From: Curtobacterium sp. MCLR17_007
Lineage (GTDB): Bacteria; Actinomycetota; Actinomycetes; Actinomycetales; Microbacteriaceae
Direction: 5' to 3'
Length of the DNA: 64,000 nt
Assembly: GCF_003234655.2 (NCBI RefSeq)
Contig: NZ_CP126271.1
Coordinates: forward strand, 3,534,001 to 3,598,000
Below the pieces are notes generated by a model. That model saw nothing but the letters and a program-made list of their open reading frames with translations. It had not been told where the DNA came from and made no database searches. Position 1 is the stretch's first letter; every line of letters begins with the position of its first letter. The translations under genes were made by a program, and so were the position numbers. Of the stretch, positions 8,357-16,046 are shown piece by piece.

Positions 8357-8430
8357 CGGAATCGCACGACAGCAACCGGCTCGCACCACGGACGTCCGTG
8401 GTGCGAGCCGGTCTTCGTTGTGCGAGTCCG
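8357..8430. repeat. 74-bp dispersed palindrome, family 1, copy A
   Basis: A perfect 38-bp palindrome (8375-8412) with core ACCACGGACGTCCGTGGT, extended by imperfect outer arms with the same centre (8357-8370 pairing with 8417-8430). It lies between the convergent permease and the 8491-8943 gene. A second copy of the same total length, the same 18-base core and similar outer arms is at 21674-21747. Likely a bidirectional terminator or REP-like element. Confidence 0.8.
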
Positions 8431-8490
8431 GTCCGCGCCACGGTGCGGACGGCGGCCGCAGACGCGACGCGGCGGACGGGAGGCCCGGGT

Positions 8491-8943
8491 CTACTCCGGC
8501 AGGTCGGCCGGCGTCGCCTCGTGGTGACGCCGACCCTGCGTCCGCCGGTCTTCCTTCATGCGCGCCTCGAGCAGGTGGCGGCGCCCCGCTGCCAGCTCGT
8601 CCCGCGCGGTGCGTTCGAGCTCCTTGACGAGGGCGTAGTACCCGTCGTCGTAGTCCTCGACGATCTGGAACGTCCACCGCCCCGCGATCACGTTCCGACC
8701 GATCAGTTCGGTGTCGATCCGGTCAGCCAGCTCGGCGTGCCCGGCCTTCCGGAGCTGGTCGACCGCGTCGCCGAGGTCCAGGTCCGCCATCCCGGTCAGC
8801 CGGTGGAAGCCGTAGAGCAGCCCCCGCGCGTGCTCGATCACCTCGACCGCTGCCGACAGCGTGCCGAGCGCCTCGACCGTGTCGTCGGACACCCCCTGGG
8901 GAACCTGGTGGGCGGAGTCCGGGCCCTGCGCGTCGTTCGTCAT
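8491..8943 (-). CDS. conserved hypothetical protein
   Basis: A 150-residue soluble, charged, helix-rich protein with no signal peptide or membrane segment. The middle ('FHRLTGMADLDLGDAVDQL') and the segment 'RIDTELIGRNVIAGRWTFQI' followed by 'EDYDDGYY' look like a conserved fold I have a sense of seeing in actinobacteria, but I cannot name a family. The C-terminus is basic ('EDRRTQGRRHHEA'). Start ATG 8943 has GAGGGG just upstream and a TAGACG hexamer 6 bases before the start. It is monocistronic, convergent with the purine permease and divergent from the LexA-controlled small gene. Confidence 0.7.
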   Translation of the reverse strand: MTNDAQGPDSAHQVPQGVSDDTVEALGTLSAAVEVIEHARGLLYGFHRLTGMADLDLGDAVDQLRKAGHAELADRIDTELIGRNVIAGRWTFQIVEDYDDGYYALVKELERTARDELAAGRRHLLEARMKEDRRTQGRRHHEATPADLPE

Positions 8944-9011
8944 GCCCCTCGTCTACACGACTGCTCCGGGAACCGCTCCCGGTTGCGCGGGGTCGGAACC
9001 GACGCCTACCA

Positions 9012-9029
9012 TTCGAACACACGTTCGAA
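9012..9029. promoter_or_regulatory. LexA (SOS) box
   Basis: A perfect 7-4-7 palindrome (TTCGAAC-ACAC-GTTCGAA) matching the actinobacterial/Gram-positive SOS box CGAACnnnnGTTCG. It overlaps the likely transcription start: a TACCAT -10-like hexamer ends at 9012 and a GAGGAGG ribosome site follows at 9031. Confidence 0.85.
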
Positions 9030-9042
9030 CGAGGAGGACCCG

Positions 9043-9306
9043 ATGATCGTCGTCGATGCAGCCGTCACGGTCTGGTGGGAGCAGGGCACGCCGGTGCGGA
9101 TCGTCTGGCAGGGGCGCCGGTGGCGGGTGTCCGACGTACCGACGCGGCTCACCGTCACCCCCACCGACCTGCCCACCGCCATCACCCATGCCCCCGAGCG
9201 CACGGCGGGGTGGCGCTTCCAGGTGACTGCCGACGACCGCGAGACCCTCGTGGTCGACATCGTGCCCGACCGCGGCGGCTGGACCGTGGCGCGCACCTGG
9301 TCCTGA
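9043..9306 (+). CDS. small SOS-regulated protein of unknown function
   Basis: An 87-residue protein starting at ATG 9043, with a strong GAGGAGG site 6 bases upstream and a perfect LexA box in its promoter. Sequence is beta-rich and tryptophan-rich: 'VTVWWEQGTPVRIVWQGRRW' near the N-terminus, 'DVPTRLTVTP' and a C-terminal 'GGWTVARTWS'. The 'G-x-P-V-R-I-V-W-x-G-R-R-W-R-V' pattern resembles small proteins (DUF6504-like) that I associate with translesion polymerase genes in actinobacteria, but this match is tentative and no polymerase or imuA/imuB gene is adjacent. The SOS box indicates expression after DNA damage; the nearby ogt/ada-alkA genes are a different regulon. Confidence 0.72.
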   Translation: MIVVDAAVTVWWEQGTPVRIVWQGRRWRVSDVPTRLTVTPTDLPTAITHAPERTAGWRFQVTADDRETLVVDIVPDRGGWTVARTWS

Positions 9307-9375
9307 CCCGCGCCGTGTGCGCGGACATCTGCGCCCGTGGGCACTCCGCGCCTCGGTCCGCGGTACGGTCACGAC

Positions 9376-9891
9376 ATGGCGAGGTGGATCGCACTGCTGC
9401 GCGGCGTCAACGTCAACGGGATCACGATCCGGTCCGCTGAGCTGCGCGCACTCTTCGAGCAGCGCGGGTACACGGACGTGCGGACCGTGCTGGCGTCCGG
9501 CAACGTGGTGTTCGACGCCGACGCCGACGCGGCGTCGCTGCAGGCCGACATCGAGCGCGCCCTCCGGGACCGGTTCGGCTACGACGCCTGGATCGTGCTC
9601 GTCCCGCACCAGGACCTGGCCGCGGTCGTGGACGGATTCCCGTTCTCCTCGGCCGAGGACCGGCACGACTACGTCCTGTTCGGCTCCGACGACACCGCCC
9701 TCGACGACCTGCTCAGCGACCTCGTGACGGACCCGACCGTCGAACAGCTCGCCCGCGGGGACGGCGTCGTCTACTGGTCGTGCCCCAAGGGGTCGAGCAC
9801 CGACACCGCCTTCGCGAAGCGCGCTGCCGCGGCACGCTTCAAGCGGACGACGACCACCCGCAACACCAACACCCTGCGCAAGCTGCTCTGA
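9376..9891 (+). CDS. DUF1697 domain-containing protein
   Basis: A 171-residue protein matching DUF1697: N-terminal 'WIALLRGVNVNGITIRSAEL', 'RTVLASGNVVFDADADAASL' and C-terminal 'TTTTRNTNTLRKLL', which are the hallmark conserved blocks. Family function is unknown. Start ATG 9376 is preceded by TACGGT at 9364-9369 with 6 bases between, a leaderless arrangement that repeats at several genes here. It follows the SOS gene by 69 bases in the same direction but, given its own -10, is probably transcribed separately. Confidence 0.9.
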   Translation: MARWIALLRGVNVNGITIRSAELRALFEQRGYTDVRTVLASGNVVFDADADAASLQADIERALRDRFGYDAWIVLVPHQDLAAVVDGFPFSSAEDRHDYVLFGSDDTALDDLLSDLVTDPTVEQLARGDGVVYWSCPKGSSTDTAFAKRAAAARFKRTTTTRNTNTLRKLL

Positions 9892-10010
9892 GCGGTCAGG
9901 ACTGCGGTGGCTGCCCGGCCGGCAGGACGGGTCACGCTGGCGCAACACCGGTGCTGGTCGGATGGTGTGCAACGCCGCTGATCGGCAGCGGCCTGCGGAA
10001 GGAAGCACCC

Positions 10011-10337
10011 ATGAACAGGATGTCAACTCGGAAGGGCCGCACGATCGCCGTGGTCGCGGCGGTGACGCTCGCTGGCGCGGTGGCGGTCGGCGGGGCTGTC
10101 GCAGCGAACGCGGCAGAAACCGGACCGGTGCCAGTGGGTGGGGGCCAGTTCCTCCAGACGGACCGCGACGGCAACCGCACGGAGGTCGGTGGGATGCCCG
10201 CCGACGGCGAGCGCTCCACCGGAGGCGGTGCGGGCGAGGTGGACGGCAGCGGCCTGGTCCAGACCGATCGTGATGGCGACCGCACGGGGGTCAGCGATGT
10301 CCCGGCTGTCGGTGGCGAGGCAGCGGTCGCATCCTGA
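10011..10337 (+). CDS. small secreted protein with duplicated QTDRDGxRT motif
   Basis: A 108-residue protein with a clear Sec signal: basic start ('MSTRKGRTIA'), hydrophobic core 'VVAAVTLAGAVAVGGAVA', and a cleavage site near 'ANAAETG'. The mature part is glycine-rich and acidic and contains two imperfect copies of a roughly 20-residue unit: 'QTDRDGNRTEVGGMPADGE' and 'QTDRDGDRTGVSDVPAVGGE'. The D-R-D-G-x-R-T core could bind calcium but that is inference. Start ATG 10011 has GGAAGGA seven bases upstream; another Met follows at codon 4. A strong terminator follows. I do not recognise the family. Confidence 0.75.
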   Translation: MNRMSTRKGRTIAVVAAVTLAGAVAVGGAVAANAAETGPVPVGGGQFLQTDRDGNRTEVGGMPADGERSTGGGAGEVDGSGLVQTDRDGDRTGVSDVPAVGGEAAVAS

Positions 10338-10348
10338 GCCAGTTCGAT

Positions 10349-10385
10349 GCGTGGTGCTGACGGCGACTGACCGTCAGCACCACGC
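10349..10385. terminator. bidirectional terminator hairpin
   Basis: A perfect 15-bp stem (10349-10363 with 10371-10385) around a 7-base loop, between the convergent secreted-protein gene and GH65 gene. No T-run follows on either side, as is common in high-GC actinobacteria. Confidence 0.7.
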
Positions 10386-10401
10386 GTCGGACCAGGATGC
10401 G

Positions 10402-12918
10402 TCAGGCGGTGGTGTCCTCGGGCTCGAGTTCGCGCTCGAGTGAGATCGTCGGGATCGACGCCGTGATGACCGACCCGTCGGCGCGCAGGGTGCCCTGGAT
10501 GTCGCTGGTCGTCGGCGCGTGCCCGGACATGCGGGGCCCGTGGTGCGGGATGGGCACGACGGTCGGCTCGCCCGCCTCGATGTCGTGCGGCTGGTTGTGC
10601 ACCCACGCCGTGAACCCGGACCCGGTCTCGACCGTGAACGTCATCTGCTGTTGTTCGAGGTCGATCCGCACGCGGGACCCGCGCACGGTGAGGCGGTAGG
10701 TCAGTCGTTCCCACTGCTCGGGCAGGCGCGGGTTGAACGACATCCGCCCGCCGTGGTCGCGCATGCCACCGAAGCCGTTGACCAGCCCGCCCCAGATGCC
10801 GCCGGTCGACGCGATGTGGACCCCGTCCGACGTGTTGCCGTGCAGGTCGGCCAGGTCGACGTACAGGGCCGTGTGGAAGTACTGCTCGGCGAGCTCGTGG
10901 TACCCGACCTCGGCCGCCATGATCGACTGCACCACGGCGGACAGCGTCGAGTCACCGGTGGTCAACGCGTCGTAGTAGTCGAAGTCGCGACGCTTCTCGG
11001 CCGGGGTGAACTCGTTCCCCTGCAGGAACAGCGCCAGGACGACGTCCGCCTGCTTGAGCACCTGGAACCGGTAGATCACCAGCGGGTGGTAGTGCAGCAG
11101 CAGCGGCCGCTTGGACTCGGGCGTGTTCTCGAGGTCCCAGAGTTCCTTGTCGAGGAACTGGGCGTCCTGCGGGTGGATGCCACGGTGCGGGTCGAACGGG
11201 ATCTCCATCGACTCGGCGGCGCGCTCCCAGTCGACGACCTCGGCCTCGCTCAGCCCGGTGCGCCGGACCATGCGGGCGTACTCCTCCGGGTCGTCCACCG
11301 CGAGTTCACGGCACGCGTTCACCGCGAACCACAGGTTCGCCCGTGCCATCACGTTCGTGTACATGTTGTCGTCGACGACCGTCGTGTACTCGTCCGGGCC
11401 GGTGACGCCGTCGATGTGGAACTTCTGGTCGCCGTTCGAGCGCCAGAACCCCAGGTCCTCCCACAGTCGGGCGGTCTCGACCAGGATGTCGATCGCACCG
11501 CGCTTCAGGAACTCGGTGTCCCCGGAGGCGCGCACGTACTGCATGAGCGCGTGGGCGATGTCCGCGTCGATGTGGTACTGCGCGGTGCCGGCGGCGTAGT
11601 AGGCGCTCGATTCCTCGCCGTTGATCGTCCGCCACGGGAACAGCGCGCCGTGCTGGTTGAGCTCGCGGGCCCGGGCGCGCGCGGAGTCGAGCATGTTGTA
11701 GCGGAACCGGAGCGCGTTCCGGGCGACGATCGGCGCCGTGTACGACAGGAACGGCAGGACATAGATCTCCATGTCCCAGAAGTAGTGGCCGCCGTAGCCG
11801 GAGCCCGTCACGCCCTTCGCCGCGATGCCGTGCCCGTCGGTGCGTGCGGTCGCCTGCGCCAGCATGTACAGGTTCCAGCGCACGGCCTGCTGGACCTCGG
11901 GCTGCCCCGCGATCTCGACGTCGCTGCGCGCCCAGTAGTCGTCCATCCAGACCCGCTGCTTGGCGAAGGTCTCTTCCACCGTCTCGGCGTGTGCGCGGTC
12001 GAGCGTGCGGTCACACCGGTCGGCGAGCTCGCGAGCCGGGACCCCGCGCGAGGTGTGGTACACGACGTTCTTGGTCAGGCGGATGGGCTGCCCGGCCTTG
12101 GCGTGCACCCGGTAGACGTGCTTGGCCAGGTCGTCCTCGATCGACGCGGACTCGTCCCACGCGTTCTCGGTCTCGATCCGGTGCTCGACACCGACGCAGA
12201 TCGTCATGCCCGAGCTCTTGGCCTGGTACCCGAGCAAGGAGCGGGTCGCCGTGTTCCGCTTGAGCCGGGGTTCGAGCACACGCTCGCTGAAGGTCTCGGC
12301 CTTGCGCGGGTCGAACGCCGATGCCGACGCCGCCGCGCGCATGCCGGCGTGGTACTCGTCGACGACGTCCTGCCGGTTGAGGATCTGGCTCGACAGCAGG
12401 ATCGACGCGTCGTGGTCGAGCATCGTGACCTCGTAGTCGATGACCGCCAGGTGCCGGTCGGTGAACGACACGAGCCGCCGCGAGCGGATGAGGACACGCT
12501 TGCCCGACGGCGTGGACCACTCGGTCTCACGCAGCAGGTACCCGCCGCGGAAGTCGAGCCGACGCGTGTGCCGGAGGATGTCGGCCTCGGCCAGGACCAG
12601 CGGTTCGTCGTCGACGTACAGCCGGATGACCTTGGCGTCCGGGGCGTTGATGATCGTCTGCCCGGTCTTGGCGAAACCGAAGGCGTCCTCGGCGTGCCGG
12701 ATCGGCCAGGTCTCGTGGAACCCGTTGATGTACGTGCCGTACTGCACCCCACCGCGGCCCTCGTCGAGGTTGCCGCGCAGCCCGAGGTAGCCGTTGCCGA
12801 CCGCGAAGTTCGTCTCGGCGACGCCCTGTTCGTCGGGGGCGTACTCGGTCTCGACGAGCGCCCACTCGTCGACCGGGTAGCGCACGCGGTCGAGTGGGTC
12901 CGAGGTGATGGGGTTCAT
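10402..12918 (-). CDS. glycoside hydrolase family 65 disaccharide phosphorylase
   Basis: An 838-residue cytoplasmic enzyme of GH65, which phosphorolyses alpha-linked disaccharides (maltose, trehalose, kojibiose, nigerose) to beta-glucose 1-phosphate and glucose. The family domains appear in order: N-terminal beta-sandwich ('ETNFAVGNGYLGLRGNLDEG'), the alpha6/alpha6 barrel with 'GYGGHYFWDMEIYVLPFL', the catalytic-acid region 'DGVTGPDEYTTVVDDNMYTN' (general-acid Glu in PDEY), and the phosphate-site region 'DGVHIASTGGIWGGLVNGFG'. ATG 12918 has GGAG five bases upstream. The next gene upstream on the same strand is a beta-phosphoglucomutase that would use the product, a classic pairing. Which disaccharide is used cannot be told by eye. 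Confidence 0.92.
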   Translation of the reverse strand: MNPITSDPLDRVRYPVDEWALVETEYAPDEQGVAETNFAVGNGYLGLRGNLDEGRGGVQYGTYINGFHETWPIRHAEDAFGFAKTGQTIINAPDAKVIRLYVDDEPLVLAEADILRHTRRLDFRGGYLLRETEWSTPSGKRVLIRSRRLVSFTDRHLAVIDYEVTMLDHDASILLSSQILNRQDVVDEYHAGMRAAASASAFDPRKAETFSERVLEPRLKRNTATRSLLGYQAKSSGMTICVGVEHRIETENAWDESASIEDDLAKHVYRVHAKAGQPIRLTKNVVYHTSRGVPARELADRCDRTLDRAHAETVEETFAKQRVWMDDYWARSDVEIAGQPEVQQAVRWNLYMLAQATARTDGHGIAAKGVTGSGYGGHYFWDMEIYVLPFLSYTAPIVARNALRFRYNMLDSARARARELNQHGALFPWRTINGEESSAYYAAGTAQYHIDADIAHALMQYVRASGDTEFLKRGAIDILVETARLWEDLGFWRSNGDQKFHIDGVTGPDEYTTVVDDNMYTNVMARANLWFAVNACRELAVDDPEEYARMVRRTGLSEAEVVDWERAAESMEIPFDPHRGIHPQDAQFLDKELWDLENTPESKRPLLLHYHPLVIYRFQVLKQADVVLALFLQGNEFTPAEKRRDFDYYDALTTGDSTLSAVVQSIMAAEVGYHELAEQYFHTALYVDLADLHGNTSDGVHIASTGGIWGGLVNGFGGMRDHGGRMSFNPRLPEQWERLTYRLTVRGSRVRIDLEQQQMTFTVETGSGFTAWVHNQPHDIEAGEPTVVPIPHHGPRMSGHAPTTSDIQGTLRADGSVITASIPTISLERELEPEDTTA

Positions 12919-12983
12919 GGGTTCTCCGTGGGAGGGAGTGGTCAGGGACGCTCTGGAGGCACGGATCGCGCCCGGTGGGTCGG

Positions 12984-13751
12984 TCAGGCCGTGGGGGTGG
13001 CCGGCTGCGGCAGCTCGGCGAGCAGGTCCGCCAGGTCGGTCACGACGACGTCGGCACCGTCGGCGCGGAGCGCGTCGGCACCCGCACCGCGGTCGACGCC
13101 GATGACGAGTCCGAACGCGCCGTTCCGCCCGGCGGCGACGCCGCTGGTGGCGTCCTCGACCACGACGCACTCCGCAGCGGTGAGGCCGAACCGACTCGCC
13201 GCGTCGAGGTAGGTGTCGGGTGCGGGCTTGCCGGCGAGGCCGTCCTCGCGCGCGACCACGCCGTCGACGATGACGGGGAACCGCTCGAGGATGCCGGCCG
13301 TGCGCAGGACCTGCTTCGCGTTGGCGGAGCTCGACACCACGGCGACGGACAGCCCGGCGTCGGTCGCGGCGGTCAGGAAGCGCAGCGACCCCGGGTACGG
13401 CTCGACCCCGTGCTCGGTCAGCTCGGCCGTGAACTCGGCGTTCTTGCGGTTGCCGAGCCCGCAGACGGTGTCCTGGTCGGGGTCGTCGTCCGGGGAGCCC
13501 TGCGGCAGGTCGATGCCCCGCGCATCGAGCAGCGAGCGCACGCCGTCGTACCGCGGCTTGCCGTCGATGTACGCGAAGTAGTCCTGCTCCGTGTACGGGG
13601 CGACACCGTGCTGCTCGAGGTAGGGCGTGAAGAGCCGGCTCCAGGCCCGCATGTGCACGTCGGCCGTCGGCGTGAGGACGCCGTCGAGGTCGAAGAGGAG
13701 CGCCCGCGCGTCGGCGAGGCGCGCAGGGGTTCGCCGGTCAGACGACGTCAT
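12984..13751 (-). CDS. pgmB: beta-phosphoglucomutase family hydrolase
   Basis: A 255-residue HAD-superfamily phosphomutase expected to convert beta-glucose 1-phosphate, the product of the neighbouring GH65 enzyme, into glucose 6-phosphate. Motif I 'ALLFDLDGVLTPTADVHMRA' (the VLT/TAD pattern is typical of this group), cap residues 'YIDGKPRYDGVRSLL', motif II 'VAVVSSSANAKQVL', motif III 'GKPAPDTYLDAA' and motif IV 'VVVEDATSGVAAGRNGAFG' are all intact. ATG 13751 has GGAAGG 8 bases upstream; GTG 13757 is an alternative. It is 65 bases upstream of the GH65 start in the same direction, so probably co-transcribed. Confidence 0.9.
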   Translation of the reverse strand: MTSSDRRTPARLADARALLFDLDGVLTPTADVHMRAWSRLFTPYLEQHGVAPYTEQDYFAYIDGKPRYDGVRSLLDARGIDLPQGSPDDDPDQDTVCGLGNRKNAEFTAELTEHGVEPYPGSLRFLTAATDAGLSVAVVSSSANAKQVLRTAGILERFPVIVDGVVAREDGLAGKPAPDTYLDAASRFGLTAAECVVVEDATSGVAAGRNGAFGLVIGVDRGAGADALRADGADVVVTDLADLLAELPQPATPTA

Positions 13752-13863
13752 GGACACACCTTCCAGGGAGTGGTGTCGTACGAGTGCTGCGCCCGAGTCT
13801 AGGACCGCTCCAGGTGCCGCGCTGCACTCGGCTGCGCGCCTGTGGAGCGTGTTCACCGGATCG

Positions 13864-14607
13864 TCAGTGCAGGACGTCGGACCGGATCCCCTCGATCCAC
13901 CGCTCGACCGCCGCGCTGATCTCGGCTCGGGCCAGGGACCGCGGGATCGTCGCCGTCAGGTCCCCCGGCTGGGCGCCGTAGGCGCCGAAGTCGGCGTGGT
14001 TCGCGCCCTGGATCTCGGTCATCGTGGCGTCGGCGGGCAGCCGGTCGCGGGCGGCGTCGACCTTCGCCGGGGTGGACAGCCCGTCGCGCGACCCCGAGAC
14101 GCTCAGCACGTCGACGTCCGAGCGCGACAGGTCGTTCGCGCAGTAGCTGCCGAACAGCAGCAGCCCGGCGACGCCCGGGTCGTCGGCGAGCTGGCATGCC
14201 CGGACACCGCCGAGCGAGTGCCCGCCGACCGCCCAGGTGGTGACCGACGGCGCGTACCGCTCGAAGGCGGACAGCGGGCGGAGGTCGAAGAAGGCCAGGT
14301 GCAGGGTCGGCTTCGTGATGACGACGGTGGTGCCGGCCGCCACGACCTGCCGGAAGGACGCCATGTAGGCGTACGCGTCGACCTTGGCGCCCGGGATGAA
14401 CACGATCCCCACGCCGTTCGCCTGCCCCGTCGGGCTCATCACGACCGAGTCGCCGGCGTCGCGCACGGACACCCGGTCGTCGCGCCAGACCTGGAGTGCC
14501 GCCGACCGGGTGCCCTGCATGACGATGTTCGCCCAGACCAGGAACACCAGCACCAGGACGACGAGTGCCGCCACGATCCAGGTGGTGACACGGAGTGCTC
14601 GGTTCAT
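13864..14607 (-). CDS. membrane-anchored alpha/beta hydrolase
   Basis: A 247-residue protein with one N-terminal membrane segment ('TTWIVAALVVLVLVFLVWAN') and an exported alpha/beta hydrolase domain. The nucleophile elbow is 'VGGHSLGGVRACQLADD', the acid is probably the Asp in 'SGSRDGLSTPAK', and the base the His in 'GANHADFGAYGA'. This matches the Abhydrolase_5 type of small secreted hydrolases. The ATG at 14607 overlaps the stop of the upstream GNAT-methyltransferase gene (ATGA), so the pair are coupled. Substrate unknown; the lone N-terminal helix suggests it works at the outer face of the membrane. Confidence 0.85.
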   Translation of the reverse strand: MNRALRVTTWIVAALVVLVLVFLVWANIVMQGTRSAALQVWRDDRVSVRDAGDSVVMSPTGQANGVGIVFIPGAKVDAYAYMASFRQVVAAGTTVVITKPTLHLAFFDLRPLSAFERYAPSVTTWAVGGHSLGGVRACQLADDPGVAGLLLFGSYCANDLSRSDVDVLSVSGSRDGLSTPAKVDAARDRLPADATMTEIQGANHADFGAYGAQPGDLTATIPRSLARAEISAAVERWIEGIRSDVLH

Positions 14608-15563
14608 CGTTCGTCCTCAGTCCGGTGTGCGGTGATCGTGATCGGCCCGTCGCCCGAGGTCGCCCGGACGACGACGTCGTCCCAGCCAGCGGACACGACG
14701 TCGGCCGCGAGGGCATCGTCGGTCCGCTGCACCGTCACGGCGAGCACCCCGCCGGGACGGACGGCCACGAGGGCACGGCGGAGCACCCCGCGGAGCTCCG
14801 CCCGCCGCACGTGGCGGAGCAGCCCGGTCGCGAACACGGCGTCGAACGGTCCGCCGAACACCCCGGTCCGGACGTCGAGCACCCGCGCGCCGTGTCCGTC
14901 GGCCCGGAGCTCGTCGACGAAGGACCTGGCCCCGTCGGTGCGATCGACACGGAACCCGGCGGCTTCGAGGGCGAGCGCGTCACGTCCGGCCCCCGAGCCG
15001 AGTTCGAGCACGTGTGCACCCGGGCGCACCAGCCCGGCGAGGACGTCGACGAGCCTGGAGGCGCGTGGGGACTCCGGTGGTCCGGGCAGCGCCCGGCGCA
15101 TCACGACCTCGTGACGGCCGTCCGGCAGGGCGTCACCGGCCACGGCGGACTCCGTGAAACCGAGCCGTGCGTACGTCCGTCGGGCACGGGCGTTGTCGGG
15201 CATCACCGCGAGCTCGAGCACGTCAGCCCCGGTCTCGACGGCCCAGCGGGCAACGGCGTCGATGAGGGCGTCCGCGACTCCGCGGCCACGCGCGGCGGGG
15301 TCGACCCACATCGAGATCAGTTCGGCATCGTCGCCCTCCCCGGGGACCCCGCTGGCCATGCCGACGGCGAGCTCACCGTCGTACGCGACCAGGTCGAGCG
15401 CACCCGGGATCGACAGCCGGGTGCGCCAGCGGCTCTCTGGCGCATCTGCCCAGTCGACGAGCCGCGAGCCGAAGGCATCGGGGGCGTCCGCGAGCGCCGC
15501 CAGCCGCACCGGCCGCCACTGCTGCCAGTCGTCGGCGGTCATGGCCCGCAGCGCGATCGTCAC
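14604..15563 (-). CDS. GNAT acetyltransferase fused to SAM-dependent methyltransferase
   Basis: A 319-residue two-domain protein. Residues about 1-155 are a GNAT domain: 'LISMWVDPAARGRGVADALI' gives the acetyl-CoA loop and 'NARARRTYARLGFTES' the last helix-strand. After a short linker, residues about 165-319 form a class I methyltransferase: motif I 'VLELGSGAGRDALALEAAGF', an acidic ribose residue in 'VDRTDGA', and 'PGGVLAVTVQ'. Such GNAT-methyltransferase fusions are uncommon. The start is GTG 15563, with TAGCGT 6 bases upstream (leaderless). It overlaps the downstream hydrolase gene. Likely acts on a small molecule or peptide that can be both acetylated and methylated; the substrate is unknown. 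Confidence 0.82.
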   Translation of the reverse strand: MTIALRAMTADDWQQWRPVRLAALADAPDAFGSRLVDWADAPESRWRTRLSIPGALDLVAYDGELAVGMASGVPGEGDDAELISMWVDPAARGRGVADALIDAVARWAVETGADVLELAVMPDNARARRTYARLGFTESAVAGDALPDGRHEVVMRRALPGPPESPRASRLVDVLAGLVRPGAHVLELGSGAGRDALALEAAGFRVDRTDGARSFVDELRADGHGARVLDVRTGVFGGPFDAVFATGLLRHVRRAELRGVLRRALVAVRPGGVLAVTVQRTDDALAADVVSAGWDDVVVRATSGDGPITITAHRTEDER

Positions 15564-15668
15564 GCTCCGACGCTAGCGCTCCCCGCGCCGGACCGGCAGG
15601 ACGCCGCACTCCCGATCGCGCGGTGACGGATGCGGTCGGCGACCCCCGCGTCCGGCGAACCAGATCCG

Positions 15669-15917
15669 TCAGACGGCGTCACGGGGATGCCCGCCCCGCA
15701 AGCAGCGCGACCAGGCGACCTCCCGCTCCAGCTGCCCGCTCGCACGGAACAGCGTCACCTGCGTCGTGTCCGCCAGCACCGCGGCGAGCGTCGACAGCTC
15801 GGCGGGGACGAACCCCAGCCGCTGCCAGAACGGCCCGGACCGTCGGCTGAACAGCCACGCTCGGTCGGCGACGTCGGCAGGCCCGACTGCCTGTGCTGCG
15901 ATCGGCTCGTCGTCCAC
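15669..15917 (-). CDS. small GNAT-like protein (C-terminal half of the fold only)
   Basis: An 82-residue protein with 'RAWLFSRRSGPFWQRLGFVP', which looks like the last helix and strand of a GNAT acetyltransferase, and a C-terminal 'FRASGQLEREVAW'. The acetyl-CoA-binding loop (R/Q-x-x-G-x-G/A) is missing, so it is either a decayed acetyltransferase or a short protein of other function. The start GTG 15917 is chosen because TAGGGT lies exactly 7 bases upstream, matching the leaderless pattern; this argues for an expressed gene. It sits alone between the GNAT-methyltransferase gene and the hxlA terminator. Confidence 0.6.
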   Translation of the reverse strand: MDDEPIAAQAVGPADVADRAWLFSRRSGPFWQRLGFVPAELSTLAAVLADTTQVTLFRASGQLEREVAWSRCLRGGHPRDAV

Positions 15918-15988
15918 GCCAGCCACCCTACGGAACACGGGACGCCACACGGATGCGACGCCCACACGACGGCAGCCCGACACGACGA

Positions 15989-16031
15989 CGGCCCGACGTC
16001 CCCGGCCAGCAGCCGGGGCCCGTCGGGCCGA
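15989..16031. terminator. terminator hairpin downstream of hxlA
   Basis: A long GC stem: 15989-16006 pairs with 16012-16031 around a 5-base loop, with one bulge. It starts 16 bases past the hxlA stop on the minus strand and would end the hxlB-hxlA transcript. Confidence 0.65.
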
Positions 16032-16046
16032 TCGTGGTGGGGTGGG

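Noticed and set aside
10519-13212. An 897-codon plus-strand frame opposite the GH65 gene
   Set aside because: Low-complexity Val/Arg/Asp/Gly composition typical of third-position GC shadowing; the minus strand is an intact GH65 enzyme.
15669-15917. Calling the small GNAT-like gene a pseudogene
   Set aside because: The N-terminal half of the fold is missing, but a well-placed -10 box and start argue that it is expressed; kept as CDS with low confidence.
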